Source: Trileptium ribeirensis (Eukaryota; Nematoda; Enoplea; Enoplida; Thoracostomopsidae). Taken from it: a stretch of 64,000 bases of DNA. Made by a program: the position numbers and the translations under genes. Shown one piece after another: positions 50,180 to 61,789 of the stretch (the stretch's first letter is position 1; each line of letters opens with the position of its first letter). The stretch covers positions 51,553 through 115,552 of the forward strand of contig JASANE010018504.1 in assembly GCA_030248225.1 (NCBI GenBank), read 5' to 3'. The notes below the pieces were generated by a model. It saw only the letters and a list, made by a program, of their open reading frames with translations, had not been told where the DNA came from and searched no databases.

Positions 50180-52470
50180 GCAGGCTCCTACAGGATTTGG
50201 TGCAAAATGATATGTATTTATACCAGTCCATTGCTTCTGCACACTAATGAACATGACAACAAAACATAATTTGAAAAGCAAATATTATGCAAAAATACAA
50301 TTCTAATCACACTGAAATATAGTGAAAACGTAGTTCGGGATTGTCCGCCAACAACTTTTGAAACACAATAAATATGTACCAATTCTTATTGTCGTACTTG
50401 CGGCGAAATACTAATAAATGTACATTTTACAGCGATTATATACTGAGAAATCATTTCAGTATAAACTTTATTGATGTTTATATGAACTTAACACACATCA
50501 TGTATTGCACTGAAAATATGCCAACTAGCCAAACTGGATCGATTATATATGGTCAGACCTTCAATATTTTACGATGGGAGGTTATTTCAACTGAAATTAT
50601 TTACTAGTTACTCGCAAAGCAGGGCGAAACGATCCAGTGTGGCTACTCTGCGCGACCATTTTGCCGATCCAAATTCAAGACCATAAGCCCGCTTAAAATT
50701 CCATTATATATAGCAATTATACACCGGCAATACTCCAATGACAACGGTATAGCCATTTTGGTCATATATCAAATCCGAAGAACTTTATACGTATCTCTTC
50801 TTCTAATGACCGAAAAACAAAAACTTTTGACATTTATAAATCGCAAATTTTAATAAAAATTATAATTTAAAAGTGATTTTACGTAGTAAAACCCCTAAGC
50901 TTGCCCTATTTGATGCATACCACGCAAATACAATTGCTTTTATCGTATTTAGCAACGTCGAAAACTTACATACACATCCGATTGATGCACATGTATTTAT
51001 ATTAAAAAACTGGAGACTTTTGACTATTCTTGATAGCAAAATTTATCATTTTGCTCCAGCATTGATTCAAACCTACGGTTAACAGTCAAGTCAATATATA
51101 TAGTGTTAAAACAAACTTGTTTAACGGGTTCGATAATCCGTTAAACAATCCCATAGTTGACCCCCAACAAACAAACATATTGTCTCTAAAACTGTTGAAA
51201 TTTTCACTTTTACGGGGCACTTATTATCTTGGGGTCATAGCTCGAAAACAGTAGCACTGACACAAAATACACAACAGCAAAGTTAAAAGTGCCGATGAAA
51301 GATTCTAATAAAGGGGCACAGATACACTAAATTTGTTAAGATCCATCCATCCGGTGATTAGTTATGATGTCCAAAGAAAAGACGAAAAATAATTTTGACG
51401 GTTTTTGATGATAGCAAAATTATTGGTGGAACGTCCCTCACTCATCGTTAATTTAAATATTTCATGACTCATACATGTATTAGCTACAAAAAATAATATT
51501 ACAGCAAAAAAATTAGATATAGGCGTGAAATCTGTACCATGAATTAGCAATGTTAATAATCAGAAAGAAACGGGGACAAAATACATCTATACATCTAATA
51601 AGTATACATTTTGCGTACTTGATAAACCTACTTATTTAGATCAATTTAAAAAACTCTCAAAAGTTTGAGCTCCCGGCTAAGACAAGCGGTTGATAATCAC
51701 TATGACTGGGAAACGAGAGACAGCGGTCCACCGCTTTGTTTGCAAATCAGTGCTTGTATACTTAAGTTTGTTCGAAACTTATATTTAAGTTTCGTAATCA
51801 GTCTTCTGTCATGTTCACGCGTTTTAAGAGCTTCGACATCATCTACCTGGTCAAAAAGGCAAAAACTAATTTTAAGGATTCTTTTCTAAATCTGATCATA
51901 CCGCTACCAGTGTTTCGCAGACCATACCCGCGAAACAGACTTCGAATCGAAAAAATATTAAAAAGCAAGAACGCATCGAGGTCAACATCTTTGCTCAACA
52001 ACAATTTCTGGTGGAACAAGAGACTCGGGAACATGAAACAAGGTAACACCTAAAACATTACGCTTTTACCTGAGACAGTCCATCAAGTTAGTTAATTTTT
52101 TTCAATATTCTTATAACTTGTGTACTACGGATCGAGTGAAACATACCATTAATAAATCACACCATACGTTATGTAAACAGTATCAATGGAACGGGCCTTC
52201 AAATCCATGTTTGGTCACGTCATTATGGCACCCTGGCGTTGCGGGTATACCTTTTCGTCCTTGCAATCTTCCTTCGGACAAGTATAGGGCGGCCCATAAG
52301 TAAGGCCCAACTTCCAACTGTTGCTGAGACTCACATATATAGTATACTTACAACTCTCTTAATTTCAGGAACTATAACCGAACAATTATAAATATATACG
52401 TATAACAAGAAGCCTGATACTCGATTTAATTTGCCTGACTTGGTTTAGCTGCAGAAGACTGTATTCAGTA
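50180..52470. other. No recognised gene
   Basis: Open frames at 51665-51889 and 51811-52053 (plus) and their minus-strand shadows lack recognisable motifs. They might be remnants of a retroelement next to the gag-like relic, but I see no RT, protease or integrase signature. Confidence 0.4.
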
Positions 52471-52489
52471 AACAAAATAGATGTGAAGT

Positions 52490-53100
52490 TGTGCGATAAT
52501 GGTACTGGCATTCATTTTCACAGCCTCCATGTCATAAAACTATTGCTTCAATTAAAAAAAGTTGGTCTGACAGGTCAAGTAGCTAACTTGCCCTGAACAG
52601 GGAGACCACCGACGGGATCTGGTGATGTTGCGATAGCTGATATTTCCTATCATTCTGACAATAGTTCGACAAGGTCAATTCCCAGTTGTGCTGTATAAAC
52701 CGGCATCAGCAAATCGACTATTTTCCGAGTTGTTAAAAGTTTGGGTCTAAAACCTTTTTACTGACGTTAATTCAGGCTTTGAATGAGGATGACTATGATC
52801 GTCGGGTTGAATTTTGCAAAATTTCGTCCAATGCTGAACCGGAATCAGCTGACGAAATCATTTCGTCCGACGAAAGCAATTATAAACTGAAATGCCACGC
52901 ATAATTGTGTTTATTGGCATGCTGAAAACTCTCATAACACGACCGAACATCATATGAATGCTTCTGGTCTGACAGTATGGGTCAACATGTGGTGAGGCGG
53001 ATTTTTGGACCGTTCATTTTCGATGGTGCTACGAATGCAGACAACTATCTAATGACGCTGCGAAGTTTCGAGTTTTTGTTCCTAGAGCCGTTAATTTCTG
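52490..53100 (+). pseudogene. Mariner/Tc1-like transposase relic
   Basis: ALNEDDYDRRVEFC (about 52774-52818) and SSDESNYKLKCHA (52860-52900) resemble the stretch around the second catalytic Asp of an insect-type Tc1/mariner-like transposase; the Asp lies in SDES. Further on come MGQHVVRRIFGPFIFDGATN and ADNYLMTL (52977-53060), the conserved IIGPFF-like block. Stops and frameshifts interrupt. The N-terminal DNA-binding region is only vaguely represented (a KKSWSDR-like stretch near 52555-52580) and the C-terminus is cut where the gag-like relic begins. No ends found. Confidence 0.72.
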
Positions 53101-53119
53101 TTCTACTGCTCCTCATTCT

Positions 53120-53725
53120 TCTGATTAGCACCCAACTGAGTGTGATTTACGTTGAGTTGATCTCGGTTTGCATTATATTGCGTTTGGTTTGCACCATATT
53201 CATTTTGATTTACTCCGTATCGAAAGTAATTTGCACCAAATTGTTCGCAGTTTATATTGAGCCGCGTTTGGTTTGTGCCGAACTGGTCGTGGTTTGCACA
53301 GTATTGTTATCGGTTTACGTTGAATAGTGTTGGCTTTGCATCGAGTTCGTTTTGATTTGCACTGAATAATGCTTCATTTATGTCGTATTGCTCTCGGCTT
53401 ATATCGACTTGGAAATGGTTTGCACCGGGTCGTTCATTTTTTGCACCGAATTGGTTGTTGTTTGCACCGAACTGATCGTAAGTTGGACAAGTTGGTGACG
53501 TTTCGTATTGTATCGCGTTTGATTTGAACGGAATTCATTTAAATTTTCACCAGATTGTCCATGTGTTGCGTTGTGTTGATCTCATTTTGCACTGGATCGC
53601 GTTTGGATTGCACCTAATTCGTTTAAGTTATACCGATTTAGTTGCGGTTTATTCCCGTTGCGGTTTGTACGTTGCACCGGATTGACTATAATTTGCACCG
53701 AACTGATTGTCGTTTACACCGACCT
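53120..53725 (-). repeat. 21-bp minisatellite encoding a heptapeptide (NQFGAN type)
   Basis: On the plus strand GGTTTGCACCGAA-like words recur about every 21 bp from about 53166 to 53470, with more at 53690-53715. On the minus strand in one frame this reads as heptads such as DQFGANN, EQFGANY, NEYGANQ, TQYNANR, DQLNVNH and TQLGANQ, with an in-frame TAA near 53322-53324 and frameshifts around 53500-53680. At least 17 heptads can be counted. It forms the C-terminal part of the gag-like relic. Confidence 0.82.
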
Positions 53726-54222
53726 GTATTACTTGCATTCGGTTGTTGTTGCTGCTCCGATATTTGTGGAATTTTAACAGTGTTTCGTTCTACACCGAGT
53801 ATTTCTTGATTGCCGATTGGAATTGTTATCGGTTGTTCTTGCTCCGATTCTTCGTTGTTCTTCGATGTCGCATATACTTGACTCAGATTCAGAGAACCTA
53901 GTAGTATTCTTTGCCCTGTATTATGATTTTCGGTTGTTCATTGCTTGCGGTTGCTCCGTTAATCGAAATTGCTTTCGTTGTCTTTCTTCGTTTTGTCGTA
54001 CTACAATTCCTTTATATTCATCTGTACTTTGCGATTCCTTTCTTGGTTGCGTCGGTGGAATTTCTGGTTCGTCTTGATCGAAGCTTCGACACATTTGTTG
54101 CAGTTCTCTAGTCAGAATTGTATGCTTCTTTATGAATTGCAGCTGTTTTTCTTTTTGTTGTTGCAGTTTTTGTATCGCTTCCTGCATTTCTCTTTCTCGT
54201 TCTTCTGTTGTTAAAAATATTT

Positions 54223-54302
54223 GGCCGGTGCTTGCTTCTTCCTGGAATCTCTCGGTATATATAGTTGGCGGTGCTTGCTTCTTCCTGGAATCTCTTGGTA
54301 TA
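54223..54302. repeat. Tandem duplication, about 40-bp unit, in gag-like relic
   Basis: The block GGTGCTTGCTTCTTCCTGGA ATCTCT-GGTATAT occurs twice in succession (54226 and 54270), separated only by AGTTGGC-like bases. On the minus strand it duplicates a Phe/Gln/Glu/Ala-coding segment in different frames. Confidence 0.8.
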
Positions 54303-54739
54303 TGTTTCTTACAAATATCTTCTTGCTTCTTGTTGGTCTTGTCTTTTTGGCTCAGTTACGCTCGGATCGAATTCTCGGATTAATCTTCAATTTCTCTCGC
54401 CGAACTCGGATTTGTCGTTGTTTCTTGCACGTTGTCGACGTTTTTTTTTTGATGTCGTTTTTCTGAATCGTTGTACTAGTTGGCGTTCACTGAAGAGTGA
54501 CATTTTAATACTTTAGTATTTAAACAGGCTTGCGAAAAACGTCCTGGTTATGGGGCCTATTAATTGCTATTACAATATAGATATCTTCTATTATGGCTTA
54601 TGCCTTTTATAGGTTGGAGGGTTACTTTTTGGTTTTTTAAAGTTTTTGACCTATTTTGTTCCAATTTTCCCCACTTTTACACAAAATTGTGGTCACTATG
54701 TTATATTTTTGTGAATTCCAAAAGTTAAGGGGTTGGTGG

Positions 54740-56120
54740 TTGTTGTTGTATTATGACGGCTATCGGAATTTAAAAGGGGACGGGATCCTTCACCAAAAAA
54801 TGTGCGATCTCAGGTGTGGCCAGTAGTATGCCGGTGGGGATATAAGTTGGCTCGCACTTCTACTTTTACAAATAGGTACTCGTTTCCCATATTTTGTGTT
54901 GCAGCGCGGTGCTATTCTAGTCACTCCGGATTTAGATAAGCACCAAACCCTTGGCAAGAATAGTATATTACAAAATATGGTAAAATATTAAGGCATACAA
55001 TACTCCACACACGTAGTTTGGTTCGCGGCACTACTCTTTAGTACCCGTATAAGCTATTTTGCACTGAGACTCCGCCGGTTACGTTAGCACAGTTTCTGCT
55101 TTCAATTATGCTGACTCCACTAGAAATTTACTCCGCTTTTACGTTATCTTTTGCGAACACTCGGCCACTAGATTATTTGTTGCTCACTAGTCCCGTTTTC
55201 TGATACTTTGTATTTAGATTACGTACTGTTTTATTACTCCTCTTGTGAGGTTGACACGACTACCCCCGACTGGCTGGTAACCGTACGAGTATATAACTAC
55301 CTCATCCTATGTTCTTAGATTTTAGACTAATACGTTCCTTATTTAGCGAGTTCCGGTGTCAGCGATCGACGGTTAGATTCAGGTTAACTGGTAATCTAAT
55401 ATTGCTATTGCGAGTTGATACTTCCGACTCCCGACTGGCTAGCCGACTGCAGGGTTAATTGATTACCTCAACCTAGACCTTAGATTTACGTTAATACTTG
55501 CCGGTTATATTACACAAGCCGCCCCCGACTGGCTGATGAACTACGTTAAATATGTACAACTGCGTAGTAGCGGTCGACTACTTCTGTCGAACTTTTCTCT
55601 AAAGACAAGCCTCTGTATAGCAGGCTTATCGGATGATTTGGGATAAAGTGGCGCTCGAGAGGGTAATTCGATGCCACTCCCCTTACTCGCCCGGTCTTCT
55701 CAAGAATAGTACTTTTTGCTGAGCCACCCCGACTGGATGTTGACCCAATAAGTCGCACCACTAACCATAAGCCCACCTGCACTCTCATCCGGATATTATT
55801 TTCTCAACGCGTACGGGCCGAATTTATAAGATATTAACTAATACAGTTAATACTCGATCGCCCATATTATATCTGCCATTATAATTCGCATAAGTTTTAT
55901 CTGGAAAACATAATATTACTAATATAACTAATGTATTTAAAAAACTTATGTGTGAAGTAGGCCACTATTTAGACACCAACCTTAAACTATCTCCTGATTC
56001 AAATCAAAGCGATCTATGAAGTTTCGGCTCGCGTAGTCCTTTACGCTGTAAAACCGGAAAACCGAGTACAAACTCTTTTAAAACGCAGACCTTTATGTAA
56101 CCTTGAATTAGAGCTTCAAA
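54740..56120 (-). mobile_element. Long LTR-like repeat E, copy 1
   Basis: Contains the landmark CTATCGGAATTTAAAAGGGG ACGGGATCC (about 54763-54790), AGGTGTGGCCAGTAGTATGC (54812), repeated CCCCCGACTGGCTG modules (near 55262, 55432, 55520, 55725) and ACTCCCCTTACTCGCCC (55677). The same landmarks recur in the same order and orientation in copies 2 and 3. It sits immediately upstream, on the minus strand, of the gag-like relic, with a leader of about 240 bp between, as a 5' LTR would. I could not fix TG...CA ends or a primer-binding site. Internally it has subrepeats of about 190 bp. The frame at 55546-55788 is incidental. Confidence 0.55.
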
Positions 56121-56219
56121 ATTTATCAGAAGTTAATTAAAACTCCAAGCCATAGTACCACAATAAGTCTTCCAGATCATTAAAACCAATTCTAAGTATA
56201 TATAAATGTTAATTTTTGT

Positions 56220-57200
56220 TGTGTGGATGGGGGTAGGGGTTGGAGGGGAATTTCTTCCGACGGAAGTTAAATTGGGACTGAATTCGTCACCTGAAGATGT
56301 GTGGATCGAGGTGTGGCCAGTATTATGCCGGCGGGTACAAGTGGTCGCCTCCTTTTAGCGCGTGCCTAATACTGTGATTCGGCTTAGCGAGGCGCCGCGA
56401 ATTAGCTCGATTCACTCAGATTTTAGACAATTGAGCATCAAAGCCGTAATTGAAATATTTATTTAAAAATGTTAAAGTACAAATCAGGCACAGTTCTTTA
56501 GCACCGCAGTTGATTAGGCTATACTTGGCACCGGTAATTTTCTTTCTTTACACTTGGAGACTGTTCAAAATTTCAGCTAACTCTTTTCTGAAAAAGTCAC
56601 TCAACGCTCTGTTATTTTGGCTCTGAATTATATATTTTCTATTAGTTAAAGTCCAGGTACCGCTAATTCTAGTAAGCCACTTTTGATTACAGATCTTGTG
56701 AGTTCATACAGCAGATCCGCGGACGGCTGGCCACTGCAGGGTTATTTAATTAGCTGGCCTAAGTTCCTTAGGATTATCGCTAATACGTCCGTTATATTTC
56801 TATACCTGTCTCCGGACGGCTGACGCGATACGCTATTATAAAAACTGCGTAGTAGTAGCAAGCTACTATCCAGTTAATGTCTCACGAATCTCGATACCTC
56901 ATCGAGTTGGAAATTGAGAGTTTGCTCGATGGGGTAATGTATGCCACTCCCCTTACTCACCATGCTGCCACACATAACAAGTGATGCTACTATCCAATGA
57001 ACACTTTAACTTGCTCTCCCGGGTATTTTCTCATTCGATACTAGGGCCGAAGTTGCTAATTATTAACTAATTAATATATAACATATACGCTTAAAATAGT
57101 ACTAATATATATTTTGACCTAAGGTTTTTATTTGGGAAATTTAATAGAATAAGTTAAGGTTAACTACTTTTTACGGATACCTAAGTGTGTAGCACTCAGC
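56220..57200 (-). mobile_element. Long LTR-like repeat E, copy 2
   Basis: GAGGTGTGGCCAGTATTATG (56309), GGACGGCTGGCCACTGCAGG (56723), CTCCGGACGGCTGACGC (56812) and ACTCCCCTTACTCACC (56945) follow copy 1 in order, with about 75-80% similarity by eye. There is no gag-like sequence next to it, so it may be a solo LTR or a fragment. Confidence 0.5.
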
Positions 57201-57477
57201 CATTACGGTTTATTTTAAGTAAGACTCAAAATCAGAAAAAATATTGGTGCTGTTCTTGAAACCGACGTAGAGTTCTATTACGTATATGCGTAATTATTTA
57301 CGCCTGGAGCTTTGAAAGCGAAAGCCAGAATTGATATCACAATGCGCTCTCTAAGAATCTTGAAACCATAAATCAAGTAAAAATCCAAAAGCGCCACATT
57401 TAATAAGCTATTAATAAAGAAACACTAGCTAACTCGCCTCTTTAAACCATTAAATTTAACTATAGACTAGGGAACGA

Positions 57478-58191
57478 CCGAATATTCGGTATTCGGCCGA
57501 ATAGTAGGTATTCTATATTCGGCCGAATAGTTAGCAATATTCGGCCGAATACCGAATAGTTGACTGGCCGCTGTTAGTTTAAAAATAGAGTCAAAATCTG
57601 CCCACTAGATATCCTAATTTTACGGCTGGAGTCCTGATAATGATGCTACAAACCGCTAAAACGTCCAAGGTGTTGCAACTTTGGCAAGACAAGATGCGTT
57701 TGAGACTCATCAATTCAGTTCGCAGCCGGATCGAATCTTCTGATCACCGCAGTTATGTTCTCCATCAGCCGTGCACTATCTCGCTGCCATAATAGTTGCG
57801 AAATTAATACCTTGGGGTCTAAATGCAGCAGGATTTGTTCGTTTTCTTTGACACCTCGTGAATGTTGCAGAAGTGAATCGCAAATGGTGACACTCTTCAT
57901 AATTCAGGCAATCAAATAAAAAATCAATAAAAAACAAAATTATAACTTCAACCTAACAAACGAGAGCACAAAGCAAAAAAAATTCATCGAACAAAAACTA
58001 TCGCTGACTCAGCAACACAACACAAAACGATTTGTTGCATGGTGCACGTACATACAGTGGTGGATTTATAGTTATAGATTTATAGATTTCTCATCATACA
58101 TAGGTGTTGCGAACAACTATTCGGTATTCGGCCGAATAGTACGGGCCGAATATTCGGTATTCGGTGAAATTAGGTATTCGGTCGTTCCCTA
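57478..58191. mobile_element. hAT-type non-autonomous element, TATTCGGCCGAA family
   Basis: Left end TAGGGAACGACCGAATATTC; the right end inverted is TAGGGAACGACCGAATACCT. A perfect 8-bp duplication CTATAGAC (57470-57477 and 58192-58199) flanks it. Clusters of ATTCGGCCGAATA palindromes lie inside both ends (57490-57560 and 58110-58180). It is 714 bp. A minus-strand frame of 61 codons (57715-57900) has no transposase motif that I recognise. Confidence 0.94.
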
Positions 58192-58389
58192 CTATAGACA
58201 ATACAAGTGGGATCAATAGCTTAATTCTTTACGCTGAAATCGTAACCAAAATTATGCTGAACTATAATTTCAGAAGCCTAGTTCTTTACGCGGAATTTAC
58301 ATACACACACGGAAGTATCTCCACTACGCGAATTCGCCACTGACTCTACAAAATCCAGAAAAAGACTGATTAAACAACAAAAAATAAAA

Positions 58390-59070
58390 CTAACAACATA
58401 GCTGACCTTCTCTTCTGAGGCGCTCTGTAGTGATATCTTTATGCCATGACTTTGTTTTGACACTCAGAAAGAAGTTGACGAAACCTTCTACAAGGTTTCC
58501 GCGATCTTTGTCCTGGAACAAACAAGCAGCGGCAGCAGAAACGATCATTGCAAGATTCCAGATAGGTGAAGATTTCTCTTGAAAGCTCTGAGATTTTCGA
58601 CGTGTAACAACCCATTCAGGCAGATTATTCCACAGTGAAATATTACGATGAACAAAACTAAATCTCCTAATATGCAGTTTAGATATACTCTTAAGTTTCC
58701 GTTTGTATCGATGGCCTCTTAATCGGTCGTCACATATCTTGTCATATAATACGGACTCGTCAAACCTTAGTTTATTGTGGGTTAACTTAAAGAAAAATAT
58801 CAGATCCGCTCTTGTTCGGCGATCTTCTAACGTTTGCAACTGGAGTATGCCTACGCGCCTTTCGTATGACAGGTTAGATAGACCGTACACCATCTTAGTT
58901 GCTCTCCGTTGAACCGACTCAATGAGTGATATGCTACCACGGGTATAAGGAGACCAGGCTATCATGCCGTGATCAACTTTAGGACGAATTAATGATTTAT
59001 ACAAATTTAAGAATGTGCGCGGATAAATACGTGCCATTGATCTCCTGATTATTGAAACATGTTAGCTAAT
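58390..59070 (-). pseudogene. 5'-truncated LINE, C-terminal RT region still open
   Basis: An uninterrupted 215-codon frame (ATG at 59037, stop at 58390) gives the region after the RT palm of a CR1/L2-like LINE: FLNLYKSLIRPKVDHGMIAW, VQRRATKMVYGLSNLSYERR, LQLQTLEDRRTRADLIFFFK and NISLWNNLPEWVV. Homology appears to extend a few codons upstream of the ATG (SIIRRS) and then ends near 59070. The catalytic RT part is absent. The open frame suggests a recent insertion compared with the other LINE relics here. The ATG is not a natural start. Confidence 0.85.
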
Positions 59071-59439
59071 TGTATAAATTAATGCAATTTATGCACCTTA
59101 GGTGAAAAAGAAAGAAAACAAAACGGAAACAAGGAACAAAACAGAACAAAGACGCAAACGTGAGGGTGTACAATAATTAAAAAAATGAAAAGCCCCGGTT
59201 TTTGCGGAAATTTTTGGTTTTGGGGACGGTTTTGGACCGGGATTATCCCCTGTAGCCTAGCTGACCCCTAATAATAAAGAAAACCGACCGACTACGCTGA
59301 CGCAGCTACCATAGCTATACTACTGAAAAATTGAAAAACTAAATTTTGGAGGATTTTGGACCCCAGGATGCCCTGATAGCCTATGGAACCCCCGACACTA
59401 ACAATAATATTATTTTATGTTTTTTCAGGGGTAGGACAA

Positions 59440-60056
59440 TTTTGGTTATCTCGGCTATCGGTAATTAAAAGGGGACGGGATGCGTCTGCGGAAGATTGTG
59501 GTCCGAGGTGTGGCCAGTAGTATGCCGGTGGGACGTTAAGTTGGCGCGCGTCCTTCTTTGCATGATCTGTGTTCGTGCCCTATATTTCGCGTAGCGAGTT
59601 GTTTCTTGCTTAGCTCGATCACTCAGGTTTCAAATATATACTTGGATATCAAACGTGCAGTGATAAATGTTTATTATAAAACCGGATAAAACGATTAGGC
59701 ACAATAGTTGAGCTGTTAGCACCCGTAGTCTGTGACACGCTTTTGCTAATTGAGCAGCTAACGTTCACTCGTTGCTTGTTTCTACGCCGTACTATTCTTT
59801 AGTACCTTTACTCACAGATCTCTGATTAAAAATACACTGGATACCTTTGCCTTCCTCTAAATATTGTCACCGTTCGGCACTAACACGCTCCAGTGTTGCA
59901 GCCTTACATTCTATTAGTTCATGTTAGATTATGTGCTAATCTAATACGCCTTTTGTGATGTTTATACGACCGCCCTGAATGTCTGACGACTCATGTTTAA
60001 GTATCGACACCTAGGACCTAGATTTACGCTAATACAGTCCTTATTTAGAGGCTAGG
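59440..60056 (-). mobile_element. Long LTR-like repeat E, copy 3, first half
   Basis: TCGGCTATCGGTAATTAAAA GGGGACGGGATG (59450), GAGGTGTGGCCAGTAGTATG (59505) and CGCCCTGAATGTCTGACG (59971) follow copies 1 and 2. The copy stops near 60056, where LINE sequence begins, and resumes at about 61790. The leader to its left (about 59200-59440) shares GATTTTGGACCCCAGGATGC-like phrases with 63105-63150. Confidence 0.5.
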
Positions 60057-60057
60057 G

Positions 60058-61640
60058 TTGAGCGCACACCGACACCGGTTACTTTTTAGATGTGGTTTTT
60101 TAAAAGTGATTCACCGTACCACTGGCAAATTGAGATCTATCAATGTTTCGTCTGATATTGTCCAAAAAGCTTTGAGCAATCTTAAGGTAGCAGCTGCCCC
60201 TGGAATGGATGAGATTCCATACCAATTTCTTGCCAACAAGAGTAACGTCATTGCGAAGCCGTTGGCTAAATTGTTTGCGATGTCGCTCGAAAGCGGTTCA
60301 TTCGCTGCGCCATGGCGCGATGCTAAGGTAGTTCCGATATATAAGGGCTCTGGAGACCGTAATGTGTGTGGCAACTATCGCTCGATAAGCCTGATTGCGT
60401 CAGTTAGCAAAGTGCTTGAGTCTATTGTGAAAGACAACATAGTGGAATACGTTTCTTAGCATAACCTCTTCTACGACAGTCAGCATGGATTTCGTTCGAT
60501 GCGCTCCACGACTACCAAGCTGTTGGAATACCTAAATTTTGCTACTAAATGCGTATATCAACAGGACTGGCTAGGTGTTGTATACGTTGATTTCCAAAAG
60601 GCCTTTGATAAGGTGAATATTCTTACCTTGATCCACAAACTTAAATTGTACGGCATTGAAGGAAGCTTGCTTGGTTGGTTCGAGAATTATCTGATGTAGC
60701 GCAGGCAGTTAGTGTCCGTCAATGGTGGCAAGTCATCCTGGTCGGTTGTTTCCAGTGGAGTACCACAAGGTACTGTACATGGGCCGCTTCTGTTTTTTTA
60801 TTTTCATTAACGACATCGATGATTATTTGTCGTGCGCCGTGTTCAAATTCGCAGATGATCTGCGACTCGCTCGACGTGTCCTTCCCAACAATCCTGAAAT
60901 TTGATCTTGATAGTCTTTCGTCGTATTGTTACGAATGGTGTGTTTCTTTAAATGAGCAAAAGTGCAAAGTTATGCACTGGAGGCGCGATAACCCCTGTGT
61001 TCTGTGCTCGCTCATGGGAAACTGCTTAATCTGTACGGAATCCGAAAAAGATCTACGCGTTGTTATCACGAACAATCTTAAGTTCTCAGCACATTGTGTA
61101 GCGCATTCTCTTCAGTACCTGCGAGAGCCCGTAGAGTTATCTTCCTGTTGAAACGATCTATTCACGTTTGGACAAAGTTCATATGGTTGCACCTCTATCG
61201 ATCGTTGATTCGTCCGCATGTAGAGTATGCGGTCATCATTATACCACAGATATTGAACTAATTGAGAAAGTTCAGTGACTAGCTACAAAGCCTATCCCCT
61301 CTATTCGGGTTGGAACTATACTGACCACCTAATTTATTTGGGTATACAGATTTTAGAAGCGAGAAGAACTAGAAGTGACCTAATTTTGATATACAAAATA
61401 ACCCATGGTCAAGTAGCGATGGACATTTCCAAATTCTTTGCCCCCGGATTTGCTGGAACCCGTGGACACAACCTCAAGTTGGAAACTTGATATTCTTTGA
61501 TTAGATGTCATGAGGTTCTTTTTTACCCACAAAACAGTGCGGCTTAGGAACTTCCTCCCAGCGACAGTAGTTAATGCACCCTCATTGTCCTCCTTCAAAC
61601 GCAGACTCCACTCAACTGATGTGCTCTCCGAATAATTAAT
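60058..61640 (+). pseudogene. Broken LINE with near-complete RT, inserted in repeat E copy 3
   Basis: The RT can be followed with few breaks. LSNLKVAAAPGMDEIPYQFL and VVPIYKGSG fall in 60169-60356, then NYRSISLIASVSKVLESIV. After a stop at 60457 come QHGFRSMRSTTTKLLE (60481-60528) and VVYVDFQKAFDKVN (catalytic Asp, 60574-60615). GVPQGTVHGPLLF (60758-60797) follows, and FKFADDLRL (catalytic FADD, 60843-60870). The C-terminus has ILEARRTRSDLILIYKITHG (61352-61410) and TVRLRNFLPATVVNAPSLSS near 61535-61600. Stops and frameshifts (60457, 60697, around 60800, 60902, 61149, 61488) inactivate it. It is 5'-truncated: no endonuclease is visible. CR1/L2-like by resemblance. Confidence 0.88.
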
Positions 61641-61789
61641 TGCTGTTTCAATGTCAATTGGGCCGCGCGAGAAAGCGAGGCGTCATGTCTCTCTAACATG
61701 GTCGATTCGTCCAAGGAAACTGAAGAATATGCCAAACAACGACCCCTCGTACCATGAAGAGGGTACAATGGTACGTAGATTAGCTGTTG

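Larger units (their letters stand above)
53120..54503 (-). pseudogene. Broken gag-like ORF next to LTR-like repeats
   Basis: Read on the minus strand, an ATG at 54503 opens a very basic stretch (TTSKKKRRQRARNND). After stops and frame changes, an intact section of 88 codons (53921-54187) is rich in Gln/Lys/Glu and predicted coiled coil (IQKLQQQKEKQLQFIKKHT). It then passes through QISEQQQQPNAS into the heptapeptide repeat. A basic, coiled-coil, Gln-rich protein directly downstream of a long LTR-like repeat in the same direction suggests a retrotransposon gag, but I see no capsid major-homology region, zinc knuckle, protease or RT. Interrupted by several stops and shifts; not functional. It could also be a lineage-specific host-derived sequence. 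Confidence 0.45.

Noticed and set aside
53707..54516. Several hydrophobic plus-strand ORFs rich in Phe/Leu/Ser
   Set aside because: They are antisense shadows of the Gln/Lys/Glu-rich minus-strand gag-like relic.
54770..54800. Primer-binding site for an LTR retrotransposon on the minus strand (TGGTGAAGGATCCCGTCCC)
   Set aside because: It begins with TGG, but the matching position in the other two repeat E copies does not, and no CA end precedes it; too weak to annotate.
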